DNA of 64,000 bases. It comes from Emydura subglobosa (taxonomy: Eukaryota > Chordata > Testudines > Chelidae). Within the stretch, counting starts at the first letter, position 1. Each line of letters opens with the position of its first letter. Shown here piece after piece: positions 1-10,965 of the stretch. Where the stretch lies: NCBI GenBank assembly GCA_007922225.1, contig ML679962.1, forward strand, positions 34,021,563-34,085,562. The letters run 5' to 3'. Made by a program: the position numbers and the translations under genes. The notes beneath the pieces are model-generated. The model saw only the letters and a list, made by a program, of their open reading frames with translations, searched no databases and was not told the DNA's origin.

Positions 1-1335
1 TGGTCTCTGCCTTGAGGAGCTTGCTACGAAGAATGAACAAGTACACAGACGTGAGAGAAGGGTAACAATCGGGATGTGCTGTACAAATCAACAAGCTTAT
101 CGATAGGCTGCATGGCAGAAACAAACAGACTTTAAAAGTTGAGAGGGTAGGGACCTTGGGATGAGTTCAGCCAGGTCATGCCATGCATTAATTTAAAAAT
201 ATATAGCGACTTTTGCATACGTTGTATCATCAGTCTGTTCACATTGCCTGGCCCAGAAGTGCCAGCTACCGTGCTGCTGGATTCCCCCATTACTCTGCAC
301 CTTGTACAGTCACCTTTACACAGTGCAAAGTCAGGAGAAAATGCAGTCATACCATGGGAGTGTCTTCCATTCATTTTGCATCGGCACAAGGTGCGGGGCA
401 ACGGGGAATTGAACTCCAGGCTTGTGTTTTAAAATATTTTCAGTAGGTGGATCTGGGCTCCTGTCGCAATGCTAGATAATGTGTCTGAATTAACCAGAGG
501 TGACTTAGAGTAACTCACAACACTTTTTGAAGTATCACAGTCTGAATCCGATCTGGGTTATGGCCAACTCACTGAGGCTTACTTCTAAAGCAGTTATTTA
601 TAGACTCTCTTCTCCAGCTCTGCAGTCTCTTGTGAAAGTTTCTGAACATCAGCTCTTCAAGCAATCAGCATAACATTAAAATTTTCAATGTTAATGGCGA
701 ACAAACAGTTTAAGGAAACTGCAGTGTTATCCAACAAACCCTTCCTTTCACTTAAGGCTGAGCCTTTAAATATTAATCACCAATATCTCTACTCTTCTGT
801 AATCTTGAAATATTCAATCCTATTCGAAGAAGGAAAACATTTCATTTGTGAAACCAAAAGCAAATGCCAATATAATTCCCCAGGAAGCCTCTCAAATTCA
901 TATTATAATTAGGCTCGGAAGGATTAGATTGTTATGGATAAATGTCAGTTTCACCACACACACACAAATCGACCAAAAATATGTCCATTGATGATGATTG
1001 AAATTTTCACATAGGTAACGTAAGAAAAATGCTGCTTGGATATTTACTTTGTATATTTTGATGTGACGTTGGCCTCCCCTCCACACCCCCCAATAATTTC
1101 ATACCAGTTTGAAAATTTAAATTGATGATAAAAATAAAAAGAGCTTAAAAAGAAACATCAATAGCTATTAAAATTCAAAAAACCCAAACCCTGAATTCTG
1201 CCAAGCCTAATTATAAAGATTGGCAAAAGAATAGCCCTTCAATTTGTTTTATTGTGTTTAAAGTAAAAGTACCCTGCTTTCATCCACCGCCCCCATTGCT
1301 GTCATTTCCCTTGGATATGTATATGTTGCCCCCAG
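1..1335. other. Unique noncoding sequence, no gene seen
   Basis: I see no exon, RNA gene or recognisable mobile element here. Open frames are under 90 codons and overlap each other on both strands. The AT content rises after about 880, with scattered A-rich stretches near 1130-1190. Confidence 0.5.
953..966. repeat. Short (CA)n microsatellite
   Basis: About seven CA units in a row, uninterrupted. It is too short to say whether it is polymorphic. Confidence 0.8.
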
Positions 1336-1339
1336 TATG

Positions 1340-1470
1340 ATTTCTATTACTTGCATCTGAGGAAGTGGGCTGAAGCCCACGAAAGCTTATGCCTGCAGAA
1401 ATTAAATGTGTTAGTCTTTAAAGTGCTACAGAACTCTCGTTTTTGCTGTGTTCAGACTAACACGGCTAGC
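1340..1470 (+). mobile_element. Penelope-type retroelement 3' end with hammerhead-like motif
   Basis: I recognise this as one of the very abundant turtle and crocodilian repeats, which I think derive from Penelope-like elements. It begins with a strong hairpin: GTGGGC (1365-1370), loop TGAA, GCCCAC (1375-1380). The hairpin is preceded by CTGAGGA (1357-1363) and followed by GAAA (1381-1384), the arrangement of a hammerhead ribozyme core. A second inverted pair, GTTAGTCT (1410-1417) and AGACTAAC (1454-1461), brackets the rest. There is no coding sequence. The Penelope assignment is from memory of the family and less certain than the repeat identity. Confidence 0.6.
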
Positions 1471-2444
1471 AAAGAGGGAAATTATATTTGTTTTCCAGTT
1501 CCTGTTTTAAGCAGACGGGTTGCCCTATTCCACTACAAGTTTTGCAGTGCTTTCTTAGGACCTGAGCCTGCAAAGTCATGCATTAGTCGTTCCATTGACT
1601 ACTTGCCTGAATATTCACATGTTTATGCCTTTGCAGGATTGGGCCCTTTAAAACCGTTGTTCCACAGCAGCTTGCTTGGGTCTGAATTGCTTTACTCATG
1701 TAGTTAGTAGAGGGACTTGAACCTAAAAAGCTTCTTTTAGCTCCCCCTAGTGGTGAAAACTATTACATCGGTGTTTTGCGCTAATAACTGGGAAATAAAA
1801 TCTGAAGAAACTTTTCCCCATCCCTTGTTCTAGCACAGACGACTGGAATGACCTACTTTCTGTTCTTTGTCTTTAAAAAAAGGTTTAAAATTTTAAGCAA
1901 AAATTAATCACTTGCCTGCAGGCAAGGAGATGGCTGTGTGTGAAGGATGGCAGCGCAAGAGGAGGCCTGAGAATGTACTGGGTCTGACCTTGAATTGAAT
2001 AAACATTGTTTTGTTGGAGGTGGAGAAGTTGCTTGGTGACTGCATCCTGAGAGGTATACGAGGCTAGATTAGTCACTGTTTTTTGTATTTTCCTTTGAAC
2101 TCTGCACTTATGTGCTGTAAGTGTAGTATTGCTGAGAATCTGTCTCCTGTGAAGAAGAGCAAATGAAGAAAACCTTCAGATGAAGTGAAATCTCTCATGG
2201 AAAACTATAGTTTTAGGCTCATGTGCAATCTTCCATATCGACTAACAGCTGCAGTGTGCTTCACGGGTCTGCTGTGTTGATAGTGGGTGAGGGGACCATA
2301 CTCTTCATTATCCTAACCACTTATTAATAGGTTTAAAAAGTGACCCTTATGGAAAAGTCCAAGAGAATTCGATTATTATTTGCATTGTTGCCGCACTTAG
2401 AGGCTTCAACTGAGATTGGGGTGCATAGTGCCAGATTCTGTATT
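1471..2444. other. Unique noncoding sequence
   Basis: No feature recognised. The open frame that runs from the Penelope-type repeat to about 1707 has no domain I know and starts inside the repeat, so I treat it as chance. Confidence 0.45.
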
Positions 2445-2640
2445 AACACATCGTAAAACACTCTCTGCCCCCATACGGTTTATAATCTATGTTGGCAAAG
2501 GGTGGAAGGGAAAACGGAGACACAGAGGGATGAAGTGATTTGCCCAAGGCCACTTCAGAAGTCCATGGCAGAGAATGAGGAAGAGAATCCAGGTTTTCCA
2601 AGGCCAGTTCAGTGCCCTAACCATTGTACTCACTGAATTC
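2445..2640 (-). mobile_element. MIR-like tRNA-derived SINE
   Basis: Read on the minus strand, this carries the hallmark of the old amniote SINE: a segment resembling TTGCCCAAGGTCACAC (here on the plus strand as TTGCCCAAGGCCAC near 2540), a run resembling AAACTGAGGCACAGAG (here ACGGAGACACAGAGGG) and an end resembling ACCATTGTACT (2620-2630). It is diverged and truncated, with no promoter boxes clear enough to call. Confidence 0.7.
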
Positions 2641-5309
2641 GACAGGAATAAGTCCAACAGGGTTTTTCAGAAGTTTGTCCAACGGCTTATAGAATTTAAT
2701 AGTGAACAATAACGTGTCTCTAGCCAGTCGGCAGAAGGGATATAATTCTCCGTAAATCCTATTGGACAGATTCAGAAAAGCTAGATGGAAAAGGTATTTT
2801 TCAGAGAACTCAATGAGGACAGTTTCTCTGGCCAGTGGCAAACTCATCAAAGGCAAAGAATAAATTTGGAATGGGAGCTAATAAAGCAAAGAACAAATAA
2901 CCGTGCATCACGAGCTACGATTACTGGGAAAAGAGCAATTCATTTCAGGAAGAAATATGTTTTAGGGAAATATACTGTAGCTCCAAAGATAGGCTCATCC
3001 TGCCCACAGGAAGGTTAAATACCCATTACCCACGTAGAATTTATATTCCCACTAACCATAAATTTCATAATCCAAGTGAAAACTAGCACTGAGAAAGCCC
3101 TGGGGTCTCTGCTCTATACCAGGGCAGGGACAGACTTAAAGCTAGCCAAAAGGTGCTGAGAAGTGAACCCAAAGGCAGGGCTAAGGATATCAACAAGAGC
3201 TCAGTGATGGGCCTTGTTGCATTTTTGTTACAAAAGTTTTGTTCCTTCATGTGACGAGCCACTGACAACCTGCCTGATGAGAGCAACGGCCGCCAGGTCA
3301 GTGCAAGCAGAGAGAATACAGGTTCATCTCCCGCCAACAGGAGGTGCTCACAAGAGATGAGTATGCACCATCACACGGGGTCATTGGGTCCCATCTCCCT
3401 CTCGCTTCCTCAGCTGACTCATGAAACTGACTACTTTAAACATTCTTCAGAAAGAAATTCTTTCAGTCTTTCTCCTTGGCGTCTATTGCAGATACTGGTA
3501 CATTCTTTTTTTAAAACTCAGGCTTGCTGCTTTTTTGCAAAAGAGGAAATTAAAATGAGCCGTCCTGAAAAATAATCTGCATGCAAAGTGCCTGTTGTCT
3601 ATTGTTTCTCTCCGTCTTGCTCATTGCCGTTTGACTCATCACTGTGATGTTGATGCTAAAATGTGCAATCAATTTGCCAGAGAACTCTGCCGTCGTTTGT
3701 GCCTTTCAACCTCTTGCATTACACATACGCGTGGTGTTGTCACGTTTTGTAGCTTTCCATCCCGCAGCCTCGGTGGAGTATTTTGTAGTGGAAAACAGCT
3801 GATGCTTTAAAATAAAAATCAATGTCTCTCCTGCACGTTAGACACAGACGGAAAGTGCTATCTTGAACACACGCTGGAATTGAAACTGGTTCAAAATAGA
3901 TCATTTTTATTCCAGTGACTTCACCATCTATGAATGGCACAATGGACGGAGGCATTGTATCCATGAAGCCCATCCAGTGTGTTGTTTTTATCTCCGGCCT
4001 GTTCCTGTAGTTTTTTGCCCAGCACCTAGCCCTGATGCCTCATCACTTATGTCAGAAAGAGGGGGAAAGATGCTCCCTGCGGTGCTGATTCTAATGCGGT
4101 TCCATTGAGCAGCTGCATAAGTGGAGCAGCCAGCCTGCTCCCCGTTGGGACAGAGCACACCATCTTGCTGATGCATTCATCCACCAGTGATCTGGCTTGG
4201 GGAGCCCAAGCCCTCTTCCACTTTCCAGTTAGCAAAGCAACAAATTGCTACTGAGCAACCCACTTGGCTTTTCTTTTCCTTTTTTATAAAAATGCTTCCC
4301 CCCGCCTGGGAGGTGGCTGTCTCCAACCATAGAACAGCAATAGTCACACAATTGTGGAATAGAATTCAGGGTCCAATTCTGTTCAGGGCTGGAGCTGCCG
4401 GAGCGGGTGCAGGTGGAACCGAGAGCCCGGTTTCCCCCATAACCTTCCCCGTAACCTTTCATCCGGAGTGCAACATGAAGAGTGTTCTTCCCTTCCCAAT
4501 ACCAAAATGAACCCTGGGGGGGCCCATCTGTCACTGCTGCTCTGCTGTGTGAGAAGATGGCAGAGTTTTGGGGGTGAGGGGCGCTTCCCACGCAGCAGCT
4601 TTCAGGTGGGGCACTGGGCAGGGCTCAGCTAGTGAGTGGCAGGGCCCCAGGCTCTCCTGTGACACCGCTCCTCTCCCCTTGGTGATGCCACATAAGGGGA
4701 TACAGGGGTGGCTGTCCAGGAAGGCTCATCCGCCTCAATAGCTGCCCGGTGCCGAGGCCGGGCTGCCTGGGATAAGGGCTGAGGATTTGCTCTTACGCTG
4801 GGCTTTTAAATTCCTCCCACTTACACTGACTCCAGCCAGATAGGTGAGAGGAGAATCGGGCCCTCTCTGCTCCAACTCCAGCGGGATTTTCCTGGCAGGG
4901 CTACCCACACAGCACAGTACTCCGGCCTCCTTTCGAAAGTGCTGCCTCTGGAGCCTACCGACCTTACCTGACGCGGCCCCTGGGGCTTCCCCAGAGAGCC
5001 GTGGATTGAATCTGATCTCACTCGAACTCTGATCTCAGCAAGATGGGTCACTCTGGCTGGGGCCAAGGTCCTTATCAGGCTCTGCGTTTGATGAGGACAC
5101 CCCCGTTGCCGTGCCGGACTCTGTTTGCCATTGCCCAAGGTGTGAAATCCAGCTTCGGCCTGTCCTCTGGCGAGGAGAGCAAAGCGCCAGCGAGCTCACA
5201 CAGGGGGAAGAAGATGTTGAAATCGGGCAGCTGTGCAAAGAGCATTTCACTGCAGTGCCGTTGTCAGAGCTCCCCGCTGAGGGCCTGGCCGCCTGTGAAT
5301 TATGGGCAG
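2641..5309. other. Unique noncoding sequence, 2.7 kb
   Basis: Nothing recognised as a gene. Stretch 3590-3810 is compositionally complex, free of known repeats and open in one frame for 71 codons, but it has no flanking splice signals that I could pair with it. From about 4380 the sequence becomes more GC-rich, with many short open frames on both strands, as expected from composition. Confidence 0.45.
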
Positions 5310-5650
5310 TGTGATGGAGTGTCCGTCTCACACAAGCCCCGGGTGGGTTAACGTGGGCCACAAGGGGCTGGTTAACTGTGTATGCTCCACCTGGAGGGGC
5401 AGCAGGAACTGATAAGGCAGATGAAGCCCAGCTGGGAGAGGAGCTGGGACAGGAGTAAAAGCCAGGAAGTGAAAGGCGGAAGGGGCTGTAGGGAGGAGAC
5501 CTGTAGTCCCTCCCTAAAGGGAAAAGGAGTTGGCTGGGTACAAGGAGGAGATCCAAGTGGAGCGGAAGCCTTCAGGCCCTGCCCTGGATGGGGGAGGTTT
5601 GGTACGCTTAGCTCAGGCGGTTCACACTGTGTGATCCCGTATGTCCATTT
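5310..5650 (+). mobile_element. LTR-like or solo LTR repeat, copy A
   Basis: It begins TGTGATGGAGTG and contains a GGGTGGGTTAACG block soon after, followed by GC-rich sequence and an AAAAG-rich TATA-like site near 5456. The same start (TGTGATGG) and GGGTTAAC block recur at 6272. The TG start and promoter-like layout suggest an LTR, but I could not fix the 3' end or a target duplication. No protein remnant is seen. Confidence 0.4.
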
Positions 5651-6271
5651 CTAACCCAGCAGCTGATTGCGGTGTAGTGTGGTGCTATTTTTGCTGCCTC
5701 TCTCCTATCTCCCAGGAGTTTTCTTTTTATTCTTTGTACTATTGTAGGAACCTAGTCCCCTCTCCTGATAATCTGAGGAGACCCCTCATGTGTGCCCCCT
5801 CTTCTTTTGGACATAGGGACATTTTCTACACTGAGAACTTTTCCCATCTAGTGAAACAGCTTGCAGGACCGGAGCCACCAGTAATTTTCTTAGTGGGCAG
5901 GGCAAGCCAGGCAGATGCAGAGTGGCTTGAGCTGCTAGCTGTGCTCCGGAAAGAGAGTGGGCTTCAGTGCTACGCTCCCCAGTTACCAGCTCCTGGGGAT
6001 GGACGTTCAAAGCCAGGGACCGGCCCAGCCACACTGCGCCTATGCCTGCCCCATCTCCTGCTCCTGGCACATCTGCACCCCTCTAAGGCGGGGGGCTTTC
6101 AGCAAAGCACTTTAAACGTGTGCTGCCGCGCTACGCCGAATTGGAGCTCAAGACTTGAAAGGTGTAGAAAAGAGCAGACACTTCCTTCTGCTGCAGAACC
6201 AACCTAGGCCTTGGTTAAAAATAACCCAACATGGTGGGAGTAGAGGACGCTGCTTACCGGCCCAACAGCAG
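5651..6271. other. Unassigned sequence between two LTR-like copies
   Basis: This holds the longest open frame in the window, 188 codons on the plus strand (5641-6207). It has no signal peptide, repeats or domain that I recognise, and an open frame of this size is about what chance gives over 64 kb and six frames. It is not called as a gene. Confidence 0.4.
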
Positions 6272-6600
6272 TGTGATGGGATGCACCTGCCTCCACGCAA
6301 GCCAGGAAGGGGTTAACGGGCTATCGAAGGCCCGATCGGCTCAAACTGAGATACCTGGAGTAGGAGGCAGCTTCCCGGGGGGGGGCTTAAAAGGAAGAGC
6401 CCTGCTCAGCTGTGGGGGTGGGCAGTCAGAGAGAGCATGACCAAGCAGATGGGGAGCGTTCATTGTGGAGAGAAGGCTGGAACAGGCTGGTGATTAGCAG
6501 ATCTCCTGGAGGCAAGGGAAGCGTTTAGGTTTATATTTTGGCCTCTAAGTGCCCTGGAAGAGGAAAAACCATAGCCAGAAGTCATTGGAGGCTGGGCCAA
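6272..6600 (+). mobile_element. LTR-like or solo LTR repeat, copy B
   Basis: It begins TGTGATGGGATG, then GCAAGCCAGGAAGG and GGGGTTAACGGG, parallel to copy A at 5310. A nine-base G run (6377-6385) is followed directly by CTTAAAAGG, a plausible weak TATA-like site. The two copies are diverged and not a recent pair. The element class is inferred. Confidence 0.4.
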
Positions 6601-7995
6601 GCAGTGGAAGCCCAGCTGGGAAACTGAGGCCGAGGGGCTGCTGCATGGCACAACGCTGGAAGGGGGCGCTCTGGTAAGGAGGTGCTATGACAACCATCTT
6701 TTAATGCTGCGGCAGTCTCCAAAGTACTAATCTCATACCAGTCCAGGTATTTACAGTAGGATGTTGGGTGCAGCACATGTTGTGTGCTGAGGTTTATCCA
6801 GTCTAAAAAAGTTACTAGAGGTTAAACAATTATTGCAACTGTATGGGAATCTAAATAGTCAGCGAGGGTGCTATATAAATGCTTCCTTCTCTTGCTGCCA
6901 GGCGTTTAGAATGGGTTGCTGCTAGATTGGCTTTATCTCAGGCCTCTCTTTAATTATCCTTCAAAGCATTTGCCCACTTTCGAGGGTGCTGTTTATGCTG
7001 AGCAAACTGCTGCCGGTGTGTTTGAAAGAGATTATTCCACACCAAAAGCACTTTTACAAATAGATTTAATGTTCACTTTTCTTCCCCCTTCTCTCCCGGG
7101 GCTGTTTGTGTATTTTTTGTCCCATATGCTCCCTTATCATCACTCTGTATACCCAGAAGCCAATTTTCAAACCGTTTACCATCCCCAGCTTGGCAGATCA
7201 GCCTCCCTGTTCATGCTACTGTGAATCTCATATTTAAAATATTAGGTGAACGCCTGGCCTCATCGAAGTCAACGTTCGTGGGGCCATGATTTCATGCATG
7301 GTGCCTGTATTAGGCTGGCCTTCCTCTTTAAAGCCCTTCTCTGCTACACTGGGGCTGGATGCTGAGCCCAGCTGGACTGAAGATTCCTGTGTTTTGTCTG
7401 TGCTTCAGATTGTCCTTTGTTTAAAGGACTCTGTTACTCCAGAGTGGCTTAGTGCTCTCTGCTTGGCTGGAAGGCCAGGTCATCTCTATGGTTGGAGCTT
7501 GCTGATGCATGTGGTGGGGAAGCTGAGGCAGAGTGGCTGCCATACCACACTATGCCACGAGAGAGCGCTCTGAGAGGGTGAGTTTTGTACAGCCTCATTA
7601 CAGGACTCTTGTTGGTAGAGAAAGTGCCAGGTAGATCTTAGGTGTCATTCCCTACACAGGAGTCTGAGCAAAGCTGTGTCAATCCAATTGTGCAACTTCT
7701 TTTAGAACACTTTTTTCTCCCCTCATGGCTTGCACAGCCGCACAACATGTATTTATTTGTTCATATTGTGGCATTAGTCACAGGCTCTGTTCTGGATCAG
7801 AACCCATGCACACAGGTCTGAGTTAGATATTTGCTCTTCTGTGCACTGTTTCCCTCCTCCATCATTGCAATTTCTGAGCTATTTGTTCAGCTATGTCTCT
7901 TCAATTTAGAGTATGTTACATTAATATGATCCACGCAACTTACACATACAGCCAAAATGCCAGATTCTCTGTGTTCCCTGTTTGGCAGGTTATTT
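6601..7995. other. Unique noncoding sequence
   Basis: No gene or clear repeat. Around 7240-7290 there is a short match to the dispersed GAAGTCAA-type palindromic repeat family described at 25485. Confidence 0.4.
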
Positions 7996-8480
7996 TCCTG
8001 CAGTACCGATTTTTTCCTTTTAGGCAAAGCACACTCAATAAACACTCATCACGGCTGAAATTGGCACTGGGATACAAATACATGTTTTTGTAACATGGCC
8101 ATTATGTATGTCCTCCTTTCTGGAGCAGAGTCATGGAAATCTACAACAAAAATGGATAAGATCAGCCTATTCCCAAATACCTGCCTGTGGAAGATTGTCA
8201 GAGTCCATTGGAAAGAGTTTCTTGCAACATCAGAAATTGTAAGAGCAAGCCCAGTCAAAGCATCAAATATGGTAAGAAGATGATGGGCCTATTTAGGACT
8301 TGTTTTAAGACTGCCACCAATATAACTTCCACAGCAAGTGATAACATGGATACCACCTGGAGAGAGAGAGAGAGGGTGGCCTAGAGAGATGTTACGCAGA
8401 ACAATAGAGAAAGACACCGAATCCATCAACATGGCACTGAAAACCTGAACAGCCCAGCACAAGACTGAAATAAATGGTAG
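7996..8480 (+). pseudogene. LINE ORF2 C-terminal remnant, RTE-like
   Basis: Translation of 8095 onward gives YVLLSGAESWK, then FPNTCLWKIVRVHWKE. This is the pattern LLYGAExW ... F...CLRxILRIxW found at the C-terminal end of several vertebrate and invertebrate LINE polyproteins, including RTE-type elements. Further matches continue in shifted frames to about 8480, past a WRERE-like segment comparable to the arginine-rich stretch before the terminal tryptophan-containing block. There are stops and frameshifts. It differs from the CR1 fragments elsewhere in the window. The exact clade is not determined, and R4/Dong-type or L1-related families remain possible. Confidence 0.6.
8360..8375. repeat. 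(GA)n microsatellite inside the LINE remnant
   Basis: Eight GA units within the LINE remnant, which help account for its frame disruption. Confidence 0.75.
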
Positions 8481-8754
8481 AAACGGGTGGACACCCTACA
8501 CACTTGAGGGTGTGAGAGAATAAAGACTGCTAAAATTACTCCCCCAAATATGGGTCAAACCTTGGAGGGGAGAGGGGGGGAGGAAATCTATGCTAACTCC
8601 CCTCTGATAACACCATGTCCTAATTTTGCCACATATGTTCAGCCCCAGGGAGAGGGGGTCCTTAACAAAGAAAGCCAGGAGGTTGTTTTTGTTTATGTAT
8701 AGTCCTCTTCCAGCTATGTCCAATTCTGGCTCCAGGAGCTACCTGCCATCGGCC

Positions 8755-9110
8755 AGTTGCTGGTCTCTTGTGTCAGTTAATTAAAACCTCATTCAGCCCT
8801 GAATGCAGCTGGAGTGTAGTTATAAATTGCCAGACCTAAAGGGAGCTGGCACTGCAGTGCTCATTTTTACATTGCAAAATAATATATGCAAGGAGATTGT
8901 TACTCTTTGCATATCTGCACGGTCCTTGCTTGCGGACAGGAGCAGCTTCATTATCTCTCGGATTCTAAATTAGCCACCAAAATATACAGTCTCTGTGCAC
9001 TAATCCTTGTATGAAACCTCTTCTTGTCTTCTGTGTCCCTAATTAGAATGGTTTACTATGGAAATTGTGTCTAACTGGCCTGCTCCAAGGCCGAGCGACA
9101 CCCCTCGTTT
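8755..9110. promoter_or_regulatory. Candidate conserved noncoding element
   Basis: Repeat-free, compositionally balanced sequence with several homeodomain-like TTAATTA/CTAATTA cores (8770s and 9040s) and an ATTTGCAT-like TTTGCATAT (8905-8915). It has no open frame of note. Conservation cannot be seen from one genome, so this is only a composition-based suggestion. Confidence 0.25.
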
Positions 9111-10344
9111 TCTGTCATGAAGGGCAAGGGCATGTTCACTCCTCTCTCACGCAGGCTTGGAGAGAAACAGGCTTTTGCCTGCTTCATTAGGAGTATGTCA
9201 AGTCCTTTGGCAGAGCGCTCGGACGGCGCCTAATTCCGCAGAGACACCAGAAGCAAACAGTCCCCGTAAGCAGGCTGCAAAATCAGAAATGCCAAGCAGG
9301 AGGGGGGACGGTGCTGACGGTTGCTGTTGCTGGCTTGTTTACGTCTGTGGCAGCTGCTGCAGCTCCTCTGCCTGGAGGCTCCTGTCCCAGATTGAGCACT
9401 GGGAAGCCCAAGCAAAGAAATAGCCATTTCTGTATTGAGGACATCGAAGTGATGTCAAAATGATCACTTAAAGCTGCATCTTCCTGAAGATTTCTGCCTC
9501 TGAACGTGCCATGACCATCCAGTGCCCTGAGTGGCATCTGCATTGAGAATGGATCCAGAGAAGGGGAGAGGGTGTTGCGGAGGGTGGAGAAGGGGGAGCC
9601 AGAGAGATATTTTCTTAGTATGAGGTACACATGCTATTTTAGGGCAATTCAATCCCCTTGGTGCTGAGCTGGACCTGTTACCAGAACACTGCTAAAAATC
9701 TCCTGGATTCGCCACACCGGAGGGTTGAATTTTGTGCTGCGGTCTGGATGATAAGGTGTTTGAATGATAAAACCTCTGCTTGGCTCCAGTAAATACAAAC
9801 TAAAGTCAGTCTCTGGCTAGTAGGGCCCTTGGCTTTCTGTGGTATCCATGGCTTGCGCATGAGGGTTGGTTTGCGCGATACGGTGTAAAGCCAGCAGGCT
9901 GTGCCCCACTTCCTGTTCTGTCTAGCACCGGCACGGGCAGACACAGCTGCAGAGAGTGCCCAGAGACTACAGCCAGGCTATCTGAGTGTTTAACTGCATC
10001 TGCTGTGTTTAACTGCTACATGATTTTTGTTAGCGCAATACATTGCCAGACAACTGGCCTTAGTCGTTCTTGAAACACCGACTGAATCTTTGACAGGGGG
10101 GTTTATCTATGTTGTCAGGTTGATGGGGTCACTTTTTGGGGTGTGTTTTATGGCAGCCCTGAGAGGCTCCGTTGTGCTAGTCACCTCACACTCATCATCC
10201 ACTGCTCCGTGTGTTAGGTGTCTCTCCCCGTCCTCAATCCACAAATGGATCTGTCCCAGCTCTCTATTTGGGTAGCTGGCTCTTTAACTCAACATGTAGA
10301 AACTCCAGGCTTCGAGTCCCAGGTTCGGTCTTCAGTGTTGGACA
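9111..10344. other. Unique noncoding sequence
   Basis: A plus-strand open frame at 9157-9423 (88 codons) and a minus-strand one at 9283-9630 (115 codons) overlap each other. Neither shows a known domain. Part of 9180-9330 is mildly CpG-enriched. No splice-bounded exon was recognised. Confidence 0.4.
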
Positions 10345-10560
10345 AGATGGTGGCCATCAGACAGACACAGTAAGGAACAGTCTCTGCCCTGAAACCTGAA
10401 CATCCAACTAGCATCTTGTCTATGCAAGACAGACTAGGGAGGGGAGAAATAAAGCATCATCCCCATTTTACAGATTGGAGAACCGAGGCACAAAAATGAA
10501 GGGACTTGCCCAAGGTGTCACAAGCAGAGCTGGGGATTGTACCATTCCGGTGGAACAGTC
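10345..10560 (-). mobile_element. MIR-like SINE
   Basis: It contains CAGTCTCTGCCCTGAA, ACAAGA/AAGACAGAC blocks, CCCCATTTTACAGATTGG and GGGACTTGCCCAAGGTG in the order typical of the amniote SINE reversed relative to the plus strand. It corresponds to the copies at 2445, 33755 and 36280. Confidence 0.7.
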
Positions 10561-10814
10561 GCAAGGCCATCGCTCCTCTCTGTTAGTTGCAATTATTCTT
10601 TGGTCATCCCCAGGAGGATTTGAGGGGAGTGGGGGTTTCTTAGGAGGGCTCAGTCACTAGCTGGGCTGCTTTAGTTGTCTCGATTTTTCTTCAGAATAAC
10701 CTCTGTTGGTTTTGACAGCAGACAAGCCTGGACTATAGGGATTGTGTTGCTTCTTTCCTCTGAGTGACATCTGCTCTTTCGGGGTGAGGCTGGGATCTGG
10801 ACTTTGAAAGGAAT

Positions 10815-10965
10815 AACCATGCTTATTGGGCATAAGATTTCGTGGGCAGAAACCCACTGTGTCAGATGCATCTTTGTCAGTTTGTTAGTCTTTAAGGTGC
10901 CACAGGAGTCTTGTTGTTTTGCTAAAAACAGACTAACATGGCTACCCCTCTGGAACTCATCAACA
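10815..10965 (+). mobile_element. Penelope-type 3' end, hairpin unit inverted
   Basis: The 3' part (GTTAGTCT at 10884-10891, AGACTAAC at 10930-10937, then ATGGCTACCCCTCTGG) matches the family of 1340-1470 in the same orientation. The hairpin unit upstream is present on the opposite strand: GTGGG (10842-10846) and CCCAC (10853-10857) with TTTC in front, so the GAAA side lies on the minus strand. This mixed orientation is a known form of the repeat in turtles as I recall it. Confidence 0.6.

Noticed and set aside
5035..5556. 173-codon minus-strand frame
   Set aside because: It runs into the LTR-like repeat, is opposed by plus-strand frames over the same bases and has no known domain.
5641..6207. 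188-codon open frame, longest in the window
   Set aside because: No domain recognised, no splice context, and a rough estimate (stop frequency about 3/64, six frames, 64 kb) gives about one such frame by chance.
9157..9423. 88-codon frame starting MERNRLLPASLG, in mildly CpG-enriched sequence
   Set aside because: No splice donor was paired with it and no protein is recognised, so it could only be a speculative first exon.
10309..10320. Possible tRNA box B (GCTTCGAGTCCC)
   Set aside because: No matching box A or foldable acceptor stem, and it adjoins a SINE-like region, so at most it is an old tRNA-derived fragment.
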